Shown here: positions 45,795-54,900 of the stretch, piece after piece
Position numbering within the stretch: the first letter of the stretch is position 1
Layout: each line of letters begins with the position of its first letter
Origin: Peribacillus sp. FSL E2-0218
GTDB taxonomy: Bacteria > Bacillota > Bacilli > Bacillales > DSM-1321
DNA length: 64,000 bases
NCBI RefSeq assembly: GCF_037992945.1
Contig: NZ_CP150304.1
Location: forward strand, 2,483,501 to 2,547,500
Reading direction: 5' to 3'
Position numbers and translations under genes: made by a program
The notes under the pieces: model-generated
The model's input: only the letters and a program-made list of their open reading frames with translations
Database searches by the model: none
What the model was told of the DNA's origin: nothing

Positions 45795-46547
45795 TCATGC
45801 ACTTTCTTTTAAGAACATCACGACACTCGCCATGTATTTTTGGATTTCCTGCACTTGGAAAGCAGCCGAATCCGCAATTTGTTTATAATGGTGCTGTCCT
45901 TCGTCCGTAATTCTCAAATAACGTTTCGTTCGTTTTTCGCTTTCCCATCTTCCGACAAGAAGACCGTTCTCTTCCATTTCGTGAGATAAATCGTATAAAT
46001 ATCCGTTAGAAGCAATCCACCCGAACTGATTTTTAAGCAATTCGCCAATTTCCCCCATATAAATAGGTTTCTTTGTAAAAGCGGCTTTTAATGTAATGTA
46101 CCGAACAAGATCCTTCACTGATATTATTTTTGAGAAATAAGACCGATATTCTTCAGGAAGTTCGTTTTGAACTGGGGGATTTTCACCTGATCCCCGCAAA
46201 TCGAACATGAACCGGTCAATGACCTTTTTCACTTCGGAAAACCGCTCGAGGAAATTCTTTTGATACCATATATGAAGCTCTTTTCCTTTTTCGGTAATTT
46301 GATAATAATTTCTGCCCTTATTCGTGTAAAGGGATAAATGATCGGACTCTACAAGCATATTGGATATTTTGCACAAATAGTCGTAGCTATGCACTTTCCC
46401 AGTAAACGTATTCTTCAGGTCCTGATGAATCGCCCGTGGATAATTCGCCTTTAATTTCAAGGAATGGAGTAAAAAAATCGTTAAAAATTCCCGCTGGCTT
46501 AACCCGACCGATTCTACCGTTGCTGACGGCTTTTCCCCTTTTTTCAC
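45795..46547 (-). CDS. Regulator with two tandem PadR-like winged-helix modules
   Basis: About 250 residues. Both halves look like a PadR wHTH plus dimerisation helix: first SLKLKANYPRAIHQDLKNTF ... ITEKGKELHIWYQKNF, second TLKAAFTKKPIYMGEIGELL ... ITDEGQHHYKQIADSAAF. PadR proteins normally have one module and dimerise; a tandem copy may act as an intramolecular dimer (inference). The start is GTG 46547 behind AAGGAGG. Confidence 0.72.
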   Translation of the reverse strand: MKKGEKPSATVESVGLSQREFLTIFLLHSLKLKANYPRAIHQDLKNTFTGKVHSYDYLCKISNMLVESDHLSLYTNKGRNYYQITEKGKELHIWYQKNFLERFSEVKKVIDRFMFDLRGSGENPPVQNELPEEYRSYFSKIISVKDLVRYITLKAAFTKKPIYMGEIGELLKNQFGWIASNGYLYDLSHEMEENGLLVGRWESEKRTKRYLRITDEGQHHYKQIADSAAFQVQEIQKYMASVVMFLKESA

Positions 46548-46724
46548 TGCCAAAACCTCCTTCGTATCTCTAATGACCATGCAAATAAATATTTCATCCT
46601 TCTCCCTTATTATCCTGTGCTGCCACATAATAGTAAAGTTTTTAATGCTTAACTGCCTTGTACTATTATTCATGCTTCATTACATGGTGGGAGATGGGAT
46701 ATTTGATCTATTCTGACGAGGTTT

Positions 46725-46904
46725 TTAGTGGAATAATATGTAAAAAAGAAGAAGGAAGCAAAAATGCTTTGGGCATCGAGATTTCTTAATGCCCGTTTTC
46801 ATAAGATCAAAATCCATCCATACCTTCTGGGATAAACCGGATGGAAGGTCATTACCGTTAAGCTCTTCAAGGATGGTTTGTGCCGCCTTCTCGAGAAATT
46901 CCAC
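46725..46904 (-). pseudogene. Possible remnant ORF (59 codons)
   Basis: Minus-strand frame reads MEFLEKAAQTILEELNGNDL, PSGLSQKVWMDFDLMKTGIK, then low-complexity FCFLLLFYILFH. The first 40 residues look protein-like; no ribosome site and no recognised family. It follows the methionine aminopeptidase terminator. Confidence 0.3.
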
Positions 46905-46911
46905 GCAAAAG

Positions 46912-46943
46912 AAAAACGGACCCGTAAGTTGGGTCCGTTTTTT
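46912..46943 (-). terminator. Terminator of map
   Basis: AAAAACGGACCC, 7-base loop, GGGTCCGTTTTT just after the map stop; symmetrical on both strands. Confidence 0.85.
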
Positions 46944-46949
46944 ATTAAT

Positions 46950-47696
46950 TTACTGTTCAGTCAAGATGATCGGTTCATCTTTTGTGATGACGAGTGTATG
47001 TTCATATTGGGCGGATAGCTTTCCATCCGCGGTTCTCGCCGTCCAGCCGTCCTGGTCCATTTTCATATGCCAAGTTCCAGCATTCAGCATAGGCTCGATC
47101 GTGATGACCATGCCTTCTTTTAGTCGGGCCCCTTTACCAGGTTTACCATAGTGCAGGACGGTTGGGTCTTCGTGCATCGTTTTACCGATTCCATGCCCTG
47201 TGAAATCGCGGACAACGGAAAAATTTTCACCCTCGGCATATGATTGGATTGCATGCCCGATATCTCCCAGTCGATTTCCTGCCCGTGCAACTTCCATGCC
47301 TTTATATAAAGCATTCTTGGTTACATCCATCAAGCGCTGTGCTTCTTCTGATACCTCGCCGACAGCATATGTCCAAGCGGAATCCGCCAAACCTCCGTTC
47401 AGGTTCACAACCATATCAATCGTTACGATGTCACCCTCTTTCAGCGCTTTTTTTTGCGGGAAACCGTGGCATATTACATCATTCACCGATGCGCATGTTG
47501 CGTATTTATATCCGTTATAGCCCTTTTGCTCCGGCGTTGCCCCATGTTCTGCAAGGTACTTGTCAACAAATTCCTCGATTTCCCAAGTTGTGATGCCTGG
47601 TTTGATCATTTTAGCAATTTCTCTATGCGTCGCAGCAAGAAGTTTGCCAGCTTCATGCATTAATTGTATTTCTCGATCACTTTTAATAGTTATCAT
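46950..47696 (-). CDS. map: Type I methionyl aminopeptidase
   Basis: 248 residues, the ordinary Map length without an N-terminal zinc extension. Metal ligands visible in VTIDMVVNLNGGLADSAWT, GHGIGKTMHEDP and VITIEPML. Removes the initiator Met. Separate from the ribosomal-protein map locus, so probably a second copy like YflG of B. subtilis (inference). Confidence 0.92.
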   Translation of the reverse strand: MITIKSDREIQLMHEAGKLLAATHREIAKMIKPGITTWEIEEFVDKYLAEHGATPEQKGYNGYKYATCASVNDVICHGFPQKKALKEGDIVTIDMVVNLNGGLADSAWTYAVGEVSEEAQRLMDVTKNALYKGMEVARAGNRLGDIGHAIQSYAEGENFSVVRDFTGHGIGKTMHEDPTVLHYGKPGKGARLKEGMVITIEPMLNAGTWHMKMDQDGWTARTADGKLSAQYEHTLVITKDEPIILTEQ

Positions 47697-47781
47697 CTCA
47701 AAATCCTCTTTCGTTTTGTATCTTATCTGATTGAATCTCCTTATTTATCATATGCCTTTTTTTATATAAAAAGCAACCAAA

Positions 47782-47804
47782 AACCCGGTGAAATTGACCG
47801 GGTT
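47782..47804 (-). terminator. Terminator of cdaS
   Basis: Minus strand AACCCGGT / ACCGGGTT stem followed by TTTTTGG, about 100 bases after the cdaS stop. Confidence 0.65.
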
Positions 47805-47905
47805 AACAATTTCATTTCATATCTCCCACATAAGAGCGGCAATCGAAAATCGGAACGCAAGTATCTTTGAACTTCCATTAATGTGTGATACGGGAAGGGG
47901 ATTTT

Positions 47906-48526
47906 CTAATGTAGCCCATGATTATTTATGGGATATATATTTCCATTTAACGCAAAGGATACTCGTCCTGTTTCCTCCGATACAACCAACACAAGGGCGT
48001 CGCTTCGTTCAGTCAATCCTAGGGCAGCCCTGTGGCGTGTTCCCAGTTTTTTGCCTTCTGTTGATCTGGCTGAAAGCGGAAGAACATTTGCGGCGGAAGC
48101 GATTTGGTTATGACTGACCAGCACTGCACCATCATGAAGCGGATTTCCAGGGAAAAAAATGGACTCCAATAAAGAGTGTGTTAATTCCGCTCCAATGGCA
48201 ATACCCGGTTGAATGTATGTTTCCAGTGCATCCTGCCGCTCAATCACAATCAACCCACCATGTCTGCGATTGGATAGATTTTGGACGCAAAGTGTTAATT
48301 CCGGATATTTGTCCGTGAAAGGAGATAAATAGCAATTTAAATAAAAAGTGGCAGCTTTCATATCAATGGAGACAAATTTTTCCTTGATTTTTTCAAAGCT
48401 CCCAAGCAGACATTCGTTTTCATTCCCCATGGCCTCCAGGTTATTCTCTAATGCCGCTATCACTTGGCGGATATCCTCTTTCAATATTTGTTTCATGGGT
48501 GAAAAATCGCAATTTCCATCCTTCAC
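47906..48526 (-). CDS. cdaS: Sporulation-type diadenylate cyclase CdaS
   Basis: 206 residues. An N-terminal helical autoinhibitory region (about 1-60) is followed by the DisA_N cyclase domain with HDGAVLV (DGA motif, about 132-138) and GTRHRAALGLTE (RHR motif). Makes c-di-AMP; the length and N-terminal region match CdaS rather than the membrane-bound CdaA or DNA-binding DisA. GTG start supported by GGAGGG. Confidence 0.9.
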   Translation of the reverse strand: MKDGNCDFSPMKQILKEDIRQVIAALENNLEAMGNENECLLGSFEKIKEKFVSIDMKAATFYLNCYLSPFTDKYPELTLCVQNLSNRRHGGLIVIERQDALETYIQPGIAIGAELTHSLLESIFFPGNPLHDGAVLVSHNQIASAANVLPLSARSTEGKKLGTRHRAALGLTERSDALVLVVSEETGRVSFALNGNIYPINNHGLH

Positions 48527-48805
48527 AGCTAGACCCCTCCCTACTAGTATGCCTCTCTTTGCAACTGGATTATATCCTGATCAGTTAATGTGTAATCGAT
48601 AGGTAGTATGTAATTAATGTTTGTCTTCGAGCTGCCGATTTATTCATCCAATGATAGGCTGCCAGTCACAAGCATCTTCCCCCTGCCTTCGTTTTACCGC
48701 CATTCGGAATGGACTCCACATTTTTTTTTTGGCATTTGGGAAAGGTAAGGAAATAAATATGGAAGAGACCATGGGTGAAATCTTAAAATAATGGGTGGGA
48801 TTGAA

Positions 48806-49126
48806 ATGCCTTATGTAACGGTTTATGACCGAGGAACGTTTGAAGTTGAAATGGGTAAGAAGTTAGTTTTGGCATTGGAAGATAACGGGGTTAATATTCT
48901 CCATCGATGTGGCGGAAAGGCCAAGTGCACGACATGCAGAGTGGAGATATTGGCAGGTGATTTTGCTGAAGTAACAAATGAAGAAAAAAAATCCTTTGAG
49001 GAAAAAGGAATCGAGGATCAGCTTCGGCTATCCTGTCAAATATACGTGAATGGAGACATCGCCATCCATCCGATCATGACGGTTGAAAACTCGGGGCTTG
49101 CCGCGGGACCAAGGCCTGCAGAGTGA
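48806..49126 (+). CDS. 2Fe-2S ferredoxin
   Basis: 106 residues, plant-type fold. Cluster ligands are C-x5-C-x2-C in HRCGGKAKCTTCRV plus the later LSCQIYVNG. A small electron carrier without a partner gene beside it. ATG 48806 is chosen over the in-frame ATG 48791, because GGGTGGGA lies between them. Ends in the hairpin at 49146. Confidence 0.88.
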   Translation: MPYVTVYDRGTFEVEMGKKLVLALEDNGVNILHRCGGKAKCTTCRVEILAGDFAEVTNEEKKSFEEKGIEDQLRLSCQIYVNGDIAIHPIMTVENSGLAAGPRPAE

Positions 49127-49145
49127 GAACGATAATTTTGTAAAT

Positions 49146-49180
49146 CAAAACGACTAGAAATGGAATTTCTAGTCGTTTTG
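49146..49180. terminator. Bidirectional terminator between ferredoxin and VOC genes
   Basis: CAAAACGACTAGAAAT, 3-base loop, ATTTCTAGTCGTTTTG; serves both converging genes. Confidence 0.85.
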
Positions 49181-49196
49181 AAGATTCATCTTAGAA

Positions 49197-49574
49197 TCAC
49201 TTTTTTTCCATGATTGCAAAGTAATTATCTTCATTATCGGCAAAATTGAATACTTTACCTGTAGGCATCGTAACCATGTCTCCGACTTTGATATTCTTAT
49301 CTGAAAATTCTTTATATAAGGCATCAAGATTTTCCGCGAAAAACATCAACGAAGGAGTATGAAGGTTCAATTCAGGCTGCATTTTAGCGATCAATTCCTT
49401 ATTGTGCAGGATAATGCTCGTTTGCGCTTCTGTTGTAGGTGCCATTTCAATCCATCTCAAAGTTCCGTTATCCTCGTCTGAAATTACCTTAAAACCCATT
49501 TTTCCCGTCCAAAACTTCATGCATTCATCCTGGTTATTTACATATAGCATAATTTGGCCTACTTTATTGATCAT
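49197..49574 (-). CDS. VOC-family (glyoxalase/bleomycin-resistance-like) protein
   Basis: 125 residues, two beta-alpha-beta-beta-beta modules (KVGQIMLYVNNQDECMKFWT ... YFAIMEKK). Function unknown; such proteins bind a metal and a small molecule. Start ATG 49574; GGAG directly abuts GTG 49583, which is therefore less likely. Confidence 0.82.
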   Translation of the reverse strand: MINKVGQIMLYVNNQDECMKFWTGKMGFKVISDEDNGTLRWIEMAPTTEAQTSIILHNKELIAKMQPELNLHTPSLMFFAENLDALYKEFSDKNIKVGDMVTMPTGKVFNFADNEDNYFAIMEKK

Positions 49575-49806
49575 ATGCTTCACTCCATTTCCTGCGTTTT
49601 TATGGCTTGCAGCGTCTTTTAGAGTTTGAATGATCTAACTCCTTTTTGATTATACCAAATATTAGGTCAATTATCTGCGAGTTTCTACTTTCCCAACTAA
49701 ACTTTAAGAAATCTTCAGAAACTATTTTTTATCGGTAGAATTTGCAGGATTTTTCAATTATGCACAGAACATCTATACAGACTAATTTGCTAGGGAGTGT
49801 GAATGG

Positions 49807-50274
49807 ATGGTACTTTCGAAAGACGGTTTATTTGAGATATTGGAAGGTAACAGAAGATTGACGATGCGGGTGGTGGAAGCTTTTCCTAAAGAGGAGCTAT
49901 TCCACTATACACCTGCTGATAAGCTTCGTCCCTTCGCAGAGATGATTAAAGAAATCATGAACATCGAGAGTGCCTATATTCGGGGAATTGCTCTTCATGA
50001 ATGGGAATTTCAAGATTCGTTTGCAGCCATTTCAACAAAAGAGGCCCTGATATCCGCCTGCGAAGCCGTAAGGGAGAATACACGGAGACTTTGGCAGGAA
50101 GTGACCGATGAAACACTTGAGGTAGTGGAAAAGGATCCATTCTTTGGCCCCGCTCAAAGCCATTTTGCGAGAATCCAATATGGGTTGGAGAATGAAATCC
50201 ATCATAGAGGACAAGGGTTTATTTATCTTAGGATACTAGGGATGGAACCGCCTGAATTTTTCGTCAGGGATTAA
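49807..50274 (+). CDS. DinB-family protein
   Basis: 155 residues, four-helix bundle of the DinB/YfiT type. Probable metal-binding histidines in the last helix region (NEIHHRGQGFIYLRILG). Likely a thiol- or small-molecule transferase relative; substrate unknown. AGGGAG before the start. Confidence 0.82.
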   Translation: MVLSKDGLFEILEGNRRLTMRVVEAFPKEELFHYTPADKLRPFAEMIKEIMNIESAYIRGIALHEWEFQDSFAAISTKEALISACEAVRENTRRLWQEVTDETLEVVEKDPFFGPAQSHFARIQYGLENEIHHRGQGFIYLRILGMEPPEFFVRD

Positions 50275-50351
50275 GACGAATGTAAAACCATTTGAGAACA
50301 AACTGCCTGATTACGCTATCCATAAGTAGGAAAAATAAAGGAGTGGGACAA

Positions 50352-50765
50352 ATGTCAGTTGATGCATACCTTAATTTTAATGGAAATTGTCGTGAAGCGG
50401 TAAAGTTTTATGCCGAGGTCTTTGGAACGGAAGCAACGAACTTCATGACCTTTGGGGAAACCCCGCCGAACCCTGAATTTAAACTTCCAGAGGAAGCGAA
50501 AAATTTAGTCATGCATGCAAGAATGAATATTGGCGGCAGCAATATCATGTTTTCCGATGTTTTCCCTGGTATGCCTTTTATTGAAGGAAACAACATCAGC
50601 CTCGCATTCGTTACGGATAATCTGGATGAAATCGAATCAATCTTCCATAACTTAAAAGAAGGCGGCACGGTCCGTATGGAGCTTCAAGAAACCTTTTGGA
50701 GTAAGTTATACGGTCAAGTAACGGACAAGTTCGGAATCAACTGGCAAGTCAACGTCGGCAGCTGA
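50352..50765 (+). CDS. PhnB-like VOC protein
   Basis: 137 residues starting VDAYLNFNGNCREAVKFYAE, the PhnB/YjdN pattern. It is 77 bases after the DinB gene. Function unknown; cytoplasmic. AAAGGAGTGG supports ATG 50352. Confidence 0.82.
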   Translation: MSVDAYLNFNGNCREAVKFYAEVFGTEATNFMTFGETPPNPEFKLPEEAKNLVMHARMNIGGSNIMFSDVFPGMPFIEGNNISLAFVTDNLDEIESIFHNLKEGGTVRMELQETFWSKLYGQVTDKFGINWQVNVGS

Positions 50766-50951
50766 TAACGGCATTACGTTAATGGCATTTCCCTGCGGAT
50801 ATGGGGGCTATTCCTTTCGTGGAAAGCATCTCCATATCCTCTTTGTGCTTTCAACTTCTGTACGGACGATGCCAGGTTCGATCGCCGAAGTCCCTTGATG
50901 ATAATATACAGTAAAGGTCCATGTAAACATGAAAACGAAAGGGAGAAAATG

Positions 50952-51452
50952 ATGAAAAACAAACTTCAAAAAATCACAACAAATCTATGGTTCGATACAC
51001 AGGCAGAGGAGGCCGCGAGATTTTATACGTCCATCTTTGAAAATTCGAAGATTGGCAGGATCACACACTATGGCAATGTAGGTCGGGAAATCCATGGAAT
51101 GTCAGAGGGAAAAGTGATGACGGTCGAATTTGAATTGGAAGGACAGGCATTCATTGCATTGAATGGCGGGCCGCATTTCAAATTCACAGAGGCGATATCC
51201 TTCATCATTCATTGCGAATCTCAAGAAGATGTCGATTATTATTGGGAAAATCTTTCACAAGGCGGAGATGAAAAAGCGCAAGCTTGCGGCTGGCTGAAAG
51301 ATCAATTCGGAGTATCTTGGCAGATAATTCCTGAAAATATTACGGATATGATTAACAACACGGATCCTGAAAGATCGGCAAGAGTCATGACAGCACTGTA
51401 TCAAATGAAGAAAATTGATATAAATGCATTAAAGCGGGCCTATAACGGATAA
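50952..51452 (+). CDS. PhnB-like VOC protein (3-demethylubiquinone methyltransferase-like fold)
   Basis: 166 residues beginning KITTNLWFDTQAEEAARFYT and containing GQAFIALNGGPHFKFTEAIS, hallmark of this VOC branch; not a real methyltransferase. A relative of the preceding gene. ATG 50952 is preferred over 50949 for spacing to GGGAG. Confidence 0.85.
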   Translation: MKNKLQKITTNLWFDTQAEEAARFYTSIFENSKIGRITHYGNVGREIHGMSEGKVMTVEFELEGQAFIALNGGPHFKFTEAISFIIHCESQEDVDYYWENLSQGGDEKAQACGWLKDQFGVSWQIIPENITDMINNTDPERSARVMTALYQMKKIDINALKRAYNG

Positions 51453-51564
51453 GATTTATTTAGATAAGTTCATAAGTGAGTTTATTGAAAAAGAGCTTTC
51501 ACTAGACCATAATCAAATAGCGGAATCCTATTTAACAACTATAAAAAAACAAAAAAGTATGACC

Positions 51565-51867
51565 ATGGCATACGTATTACAAGTCGATTTTAAAATGAAT
51601 GGACCATTCGGAAATGAAATGGCTGAGGCGTTTTCTGATATAGCGAGAAGCATCAATGAAGAAGAGGGCTTCATATGGAAAATCTGGACAGAAAGTCCCG
51701 AAACAAATGAAGCAGGCGGAATCTACACTTTTGAAACGAAAGAAACGGCTGAAACATATCTGCTCATGCACACTAATAGATTAGCTGGCTTTGGAATTAC
51801 AAACGTCAACGCAAAAATCTTTGCCATTAATTCAAAGCTTACTGAGCTCAATAAAGGTTCCGTATAA
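51565..51867 (+). CDS. YdhR-like monooxygenase
   Basis: About 100 residues: AYVLQVDFKMNGPFGNEMAE and GGIYTFETKETAETYL fit the YdhR-type dimeric ferredoxin-like fold. No ribosome site is visible before ATG 51559 or 51565, and the same frame is open for a further 117 bases upstream without a start codon (see findings), so expression is doubtful. Confidence 0.68.
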   Translation: MAYVLQVDFKMNGPFGNEMAEAFSDIARSINEEEGFIWKIWTESPETNEAGGIYTFETKETAETYLLMHTNRLAGFGITNVNAKIFAINSKLTELNKGSV

Positions 51868-51924
51868 TCATTGATTTTAAAAAACAGAATGAATCATGAA
51901 CTAAGCCCCCTTACATGCCCTTAT

Positions 51925-51963
51925 AAAGGAGATCTAACAATTTACGTACTGTCTCCTTTTTTT
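51925..51963 (+). terminator. Terminator after the YdhR-like gene
   Basis: AAAGGAGA, 19-base loop, TCTCCTTTTTTT. Confidence 0.6.
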
Positions 51964-52102
51964 CTTTTAGTAACGAAGATACTTTACCCCATTAGGATAG
52001 CCTCCTTCCTTTACCTGAATACCCTCCAAATAGAAACGAAACCTGTTCAGGGCTACACTGAAATACATAATCAAAATCGCATGATAAGGAGGAAGATGAA
52101 AA

Positions 52103-52654
52103 ATGGTCCATATAAGTGCATTTACGATTCAACGTCGTGACGAAATGATAGAAAGAAAAATCCGCTACGACTCTTTAATCGTGGATCATCCTTGCATCTG
52201 TTTAGCGGCAGATGAAGATGAAGTTGTGCTTTTTCACGAAGTCAACGATTCTTTCACGATGAACACCCCGGAAACCGAATTAACGATCTCGAAAGGAAGC
52301 TATACGATTGCTTATTATTGGCGGCATCGCCCCTATAATTTGTACATTTGGAGAAACAAGCAAGGACAATATGTCGGTTCATATTTCAATATGGTGAAAA
52401 ACACTTCCATTCTGGACAAGTTGGTAACTTTTGAAGACCTGATCATTGATATATTGGTCCTTCCGGATGGCGATCACTTTATCTTGGATGAAGACGAGCT
52501 CCCCGTCCCATTGGATGTGTTCGAAAATGGGTCAGTCCAACAAGCTTTGACCAATTTATTGGATTCAATGGATGATCTGCTTGCTCAAACCGTGTTACAA
52601 TCAGGGCATTTCTATAAACATGAAGACCTCCTTTCCTTATTACGTCAGAGATAA
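52103..52654 (+). CDS. DUF402-family protein (FomD-like nucleotide phosphatase fold)
   Basis: 183 residues. The DUF402 barrel is seen in GSYTIAYYWRHRPYNLYIWR, YFNMVKNTSILDKLVTFEDL and DILVLPDGDHFILDEDEL, whose acidic residues bind metal in relatives. Bacillus members hydrolyse nucleoside tri- and diphosphates (family knowledge). AAGGAGG before the start. Confidence 0.85.
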   Translation: MVHISAFTIQRRDEMIERKIRYDSLIVDHPCICLAADEDEVVLFHEVNDSFTMNTPETELTISKGSYTIAYYWRHRPYNLYIWRNKQGQYVGSYFNMVKNTSILDKLVTFEDLIIDILVLPDGDHFILDEDELPVPLDVFENGSVQQALTNLLDSMDDLLAQTVLQSGHFYKHEDLLSLLRQR

Positions 52655-52679
52655 AAAAACCTGCCAGAAATTTGGCAGG
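52653..52679 (-). terminator. Terminator of the lysozyme-like gene
   Basis: Minus strand CCTGCCA...TGGCAGG with TTTTTTT after it; reaches the end of the converging DUF402 gene. Confidence 0.8.
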
Positions 52680-52720
52680 CAAGTCAATTGTAAACAGGTG
52701 AATCTATTGCAAGGATATCC

Positions 52721-53368
52721 TTACTCACTGTCCGCTTGAGCTGAAATACTGTCTGCCAGCTCTTCAATGTTCTTGGTCACTTTTTCGCTGTACGTATAAT
52801 CACCGTAGCAATACGGATAGCGGAAATTGTCCTTGTCCCCGCCGCAATCATAGAGCGCAGGGTCCTTTTCCACTTGAATCATGGAGAATTGCTTGGCTAG
52901 CTCTTCCGTATGCTTCCCCCCTTTTTTTGCTATGTAATCAATATAACCAATTCCCATGTTATAGGCTTGAATGATCGTGTCAAAATCAACGTTCTTTTCA
53001 TTGCCATATTCATTGATCCTTCTGAAATGCTTCACGCCATACTTTATGCTTTCGTTTGGGTCTGTAATGGTATTGGGGTCCAGTCCGGCAGATTCAGATG
53101 ACTGCATGGGATCACCGCCGCGCCCTCGGCTTTCTTGCTGCATCAAGGCAATCAATGTTGAAGTATGTTCTTCAAGCCCGTATTTTTTCAACTCATCTTG
53201 GATAATGGGACTATATTTCTTTACATTCGCAAAAGAATCCAGAGGGGGTATCGATGTGGATACATTTCCGTTAAATGGGTTTTGCATGACCTGCTTCATG
53301 ACCAAAAAGGCCAAAACCAAGCTCAGTATAACTAACAACTTCTTTGATTTCTTACGTTTTTTCTTCAC
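52721..53368 (-). CDS. Lysozyme-like / lytic transglycosylase protein
   Basis: 215 residues: a basic N-terminus (MKKKRKKSKK) and one membrane anchor, then a lysozyme-like domain with catalytic Glu in LIALMQQESRGRGGDPMQSS and the IIQAYNMGIGYIDYIAKKGG core. Cleaves peptidoglycan outside the membrane. Related to the N-terminal domain of CwlT. Stand-alone, so a housekeeping or conjugation-derived role cannot be decided. Confidence 0.85.
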   Translation of the reverse strand: MKKKRKKSKKLLVILSLVLAFLVMKQVMQNPFNGNVSTSIPPLDSFANVKKYSPIIQDELKKYGLEEHTSTLIALMQQESRGRGGDPMQSSESAGLDPNTITDPNESIKYGVKHFRRINEYGNEKNVDFDTIIQAYNMGIGYIDYIAKKGGKHTEELAKQFSMIQVEKDPALYDCGGDKDNFRYPYCYGDYTYSEKVTKNIEELADSISAQADSE

Positions 53369-53591
53369 ATGCTCTCTCCGTAATCTCTAGGTTATATATT
53401 TATAGTTTAACAAAAAGTTAAAGTAATAACTATTTAGAATAGCATTTTAATTGCTCAAACTAAAAATGCCGGCTATTTAGATGAATCGCCAACTAATGAA
53501 AACTTTGCCCATCTAACCGGGAACTCGCTTTTTGCCATGAAGGTATATTTATATTGACATGGAGAAACACTAGTGATTGGAGGTGATATGT

Positions 53592-53747
53592 TTGGGTAAG
53601 AATAATGATCAACAAGAAAAGAATGATGATAAAAAGAAAAAAATCACGAACGACTTTGGGGCCGACCCAGATGAACAGGAAATGAATGGTCTGTATGGTA
53701 TGCTGGAAACCGAATATGAAGATCGTCTTCACGACAAAGAAAAGTAA
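53592..53747 (+). CDS. Small charged hypothetical protein (51 aa)
   Basis: TTG start 8 bases after GGAGG (53579-53583). The product is very hydrophilic: a lysine/aspartate-rich N-terminus (KNNDQQEKNDDKKKKITNDF), then GADPDEQEMNGLYGMLETEY. Followed by a good terminator at 53888. No family recognised; the gene signals are convincing. Confidence 0.65.
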   Translation: MGKNNDQQEKNDDKKKKITNDFGADPDEQEMNGLYGMLETEYEDRLHDKEK

Positions 53748-53887
53748 CCTTTCCATGCTAATTTATCGAGCGCCTGCTATTGCGTTTTTAGGCGTTCACC
53801 TGAATTGAACTTCATGATTTCGCTTCATTAGGTCCGTATGCAGGTAACCTATTTCGGGACATGGAAGCGAAAAGGTTTATATGAAAA

Positions 53888-53924
53888 GCCCTCCTGAAAT
53901 GAAAAAGATTCAGGAGGGTTTCGT
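53888..53924 (+). terminator. Terminator after the 51-aa ORF
   Basis: CCCTCCTGAA, loop, TTCAGGAGGGTTT. Confidence 0.75.
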
Positions 53925-53996
53925 ATTACTCGATTGAGTGATTGGATCAGTATCTACCTATCCTCTTTTGCATCCGTTGGTTTGCTAACAATGGTT

Positions 53997-54494
53997 TTAA
54001 AGAAACAAAACCATATGATCTTCATCAAAATATGCCTGATCTAATTTCAATGCTCTCTTTTCTCTACCAAACAGCTCAAAACCAAAATAAGAATACAGTT
54101 TTTTGGCTGATTCATTAGTTGTTACCACAGTTAAATAAACCTGCTCAATTCCTTCCAAATCGTTTGCCTTCTTAATTGCTTCTACCATCAAGCTCTTTCC
54201 AATTCCCCTACCACGGTTTTCAGGTGAAACGTACATGGCAAAGATATGGGCTTTATGTTTTAGTTTACGTTTATTTTCTCTGACCAAAGTAACAGCACCG
54301 ACAAGTTTTCCCTGTTCAAATGCACCAAAGGTAAAAGATACATCCGATTGCAAGCGACTCTTATATGTTTCTATTGAATTCTCTTTTTCCTCCTCATAGC
54401 TTGAACCGAATGATTCAGCATTCTTTCGTAAACCTTCCAATCTTACATTTCGATAATTTTCAGCATCTAATGGTTTCAAAAGTCTTATATCCAT
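53997..54494 (-). CDS. GNAT N-acetyltransferase
   Basis: 165 residues. Acetyl-CoA pyrophosphate loop in VSPENRGRGIGKSLMVEAI, and TTNESAKKLYSYFGFELFGR. Substrate unknown (antibiotic-, amine- or protein-directed). AGGAGG before the ATG. Confidence 0.88.
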   Translation of the reverse strand: MDIRLLKPLDAENYRNVRLEGLRKNAESFGSSYEEEKENSIETYKSRLQSDVSFTFGAFEQGKLVGAVTLVRENKRKLKHKAHIFAMYVSPENRGRGIGKSLMVEAIKKANDLEGIEQVYLTVVTTNESAKKLYSYFGFELFGREKRALKLDQAYFDEDHMVLFL

Positions 54495-54865
54495 TGTTTC
54501 CTCCTAATGAAACGAAAAGTAATCCCCTTTATTTTACAACAAAATCAAGAATGTTTTTTTTAACTATTGACGTTAAACATGAAAAAGACAGGAATATTAT
54601 TAAATAAGTGCCTGTACATACAGTTATGACAACATGCAAAAGAACATCCCATTTTCGGAGGATGATGCTAGAAGAGCTTCGTTTGACTTCATTCAGCACT
54701 TCTCCCTCCGATTGTTGAAAAGAATTACTGTAATATGCCTAGAGGAAATCCTTAGTACTCCTCCCACCTTCTGAATTTTTCGCTAAACGATGAAAGTTCC
54801 ACCGCATGGAAAAGGTAAAAAAGCCACCCAAAGGATGGCATCACACAGCAACCATAATAAAAGAA
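54495..54865. other. Intergenic, no supported gene
   Basis: About 370 bases. Short open frames on both strands (for example a plus-strand ATG near 54633 reading MQKNIPFSEDDARRASF) lack ribosome sites. A minus-strand frame ends HAVELSSFSEKFRRWEEY. Possibly decayed sequence. Confidence 0.4.
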
Positions 54866-54896
54866 TAACGCATCGAATTTAGTCATTCGATGCGTT
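54866..54896 (-). terminator. Terminator of the cupin-SDR operon
   Basis: AACGCATCGAAT, 6-base loop, ATTCGATGCGTT, right at the cupin stop; T-rich on the minus strand. Confidence 0.75.
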
Positions 54897-54900
54897 AGTT

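Noticed and set aside
46789..47151. 120-codon plus-strand ORF antisense to map
   Set aside because: Shadow of map; no translation signal.
51871..52140. 89-codon plus-strand ORF before the DUF402 gene
   Set aside because: Runs through a terminator hairpin and into the DUF402 start in another frame; composition not protein-like.
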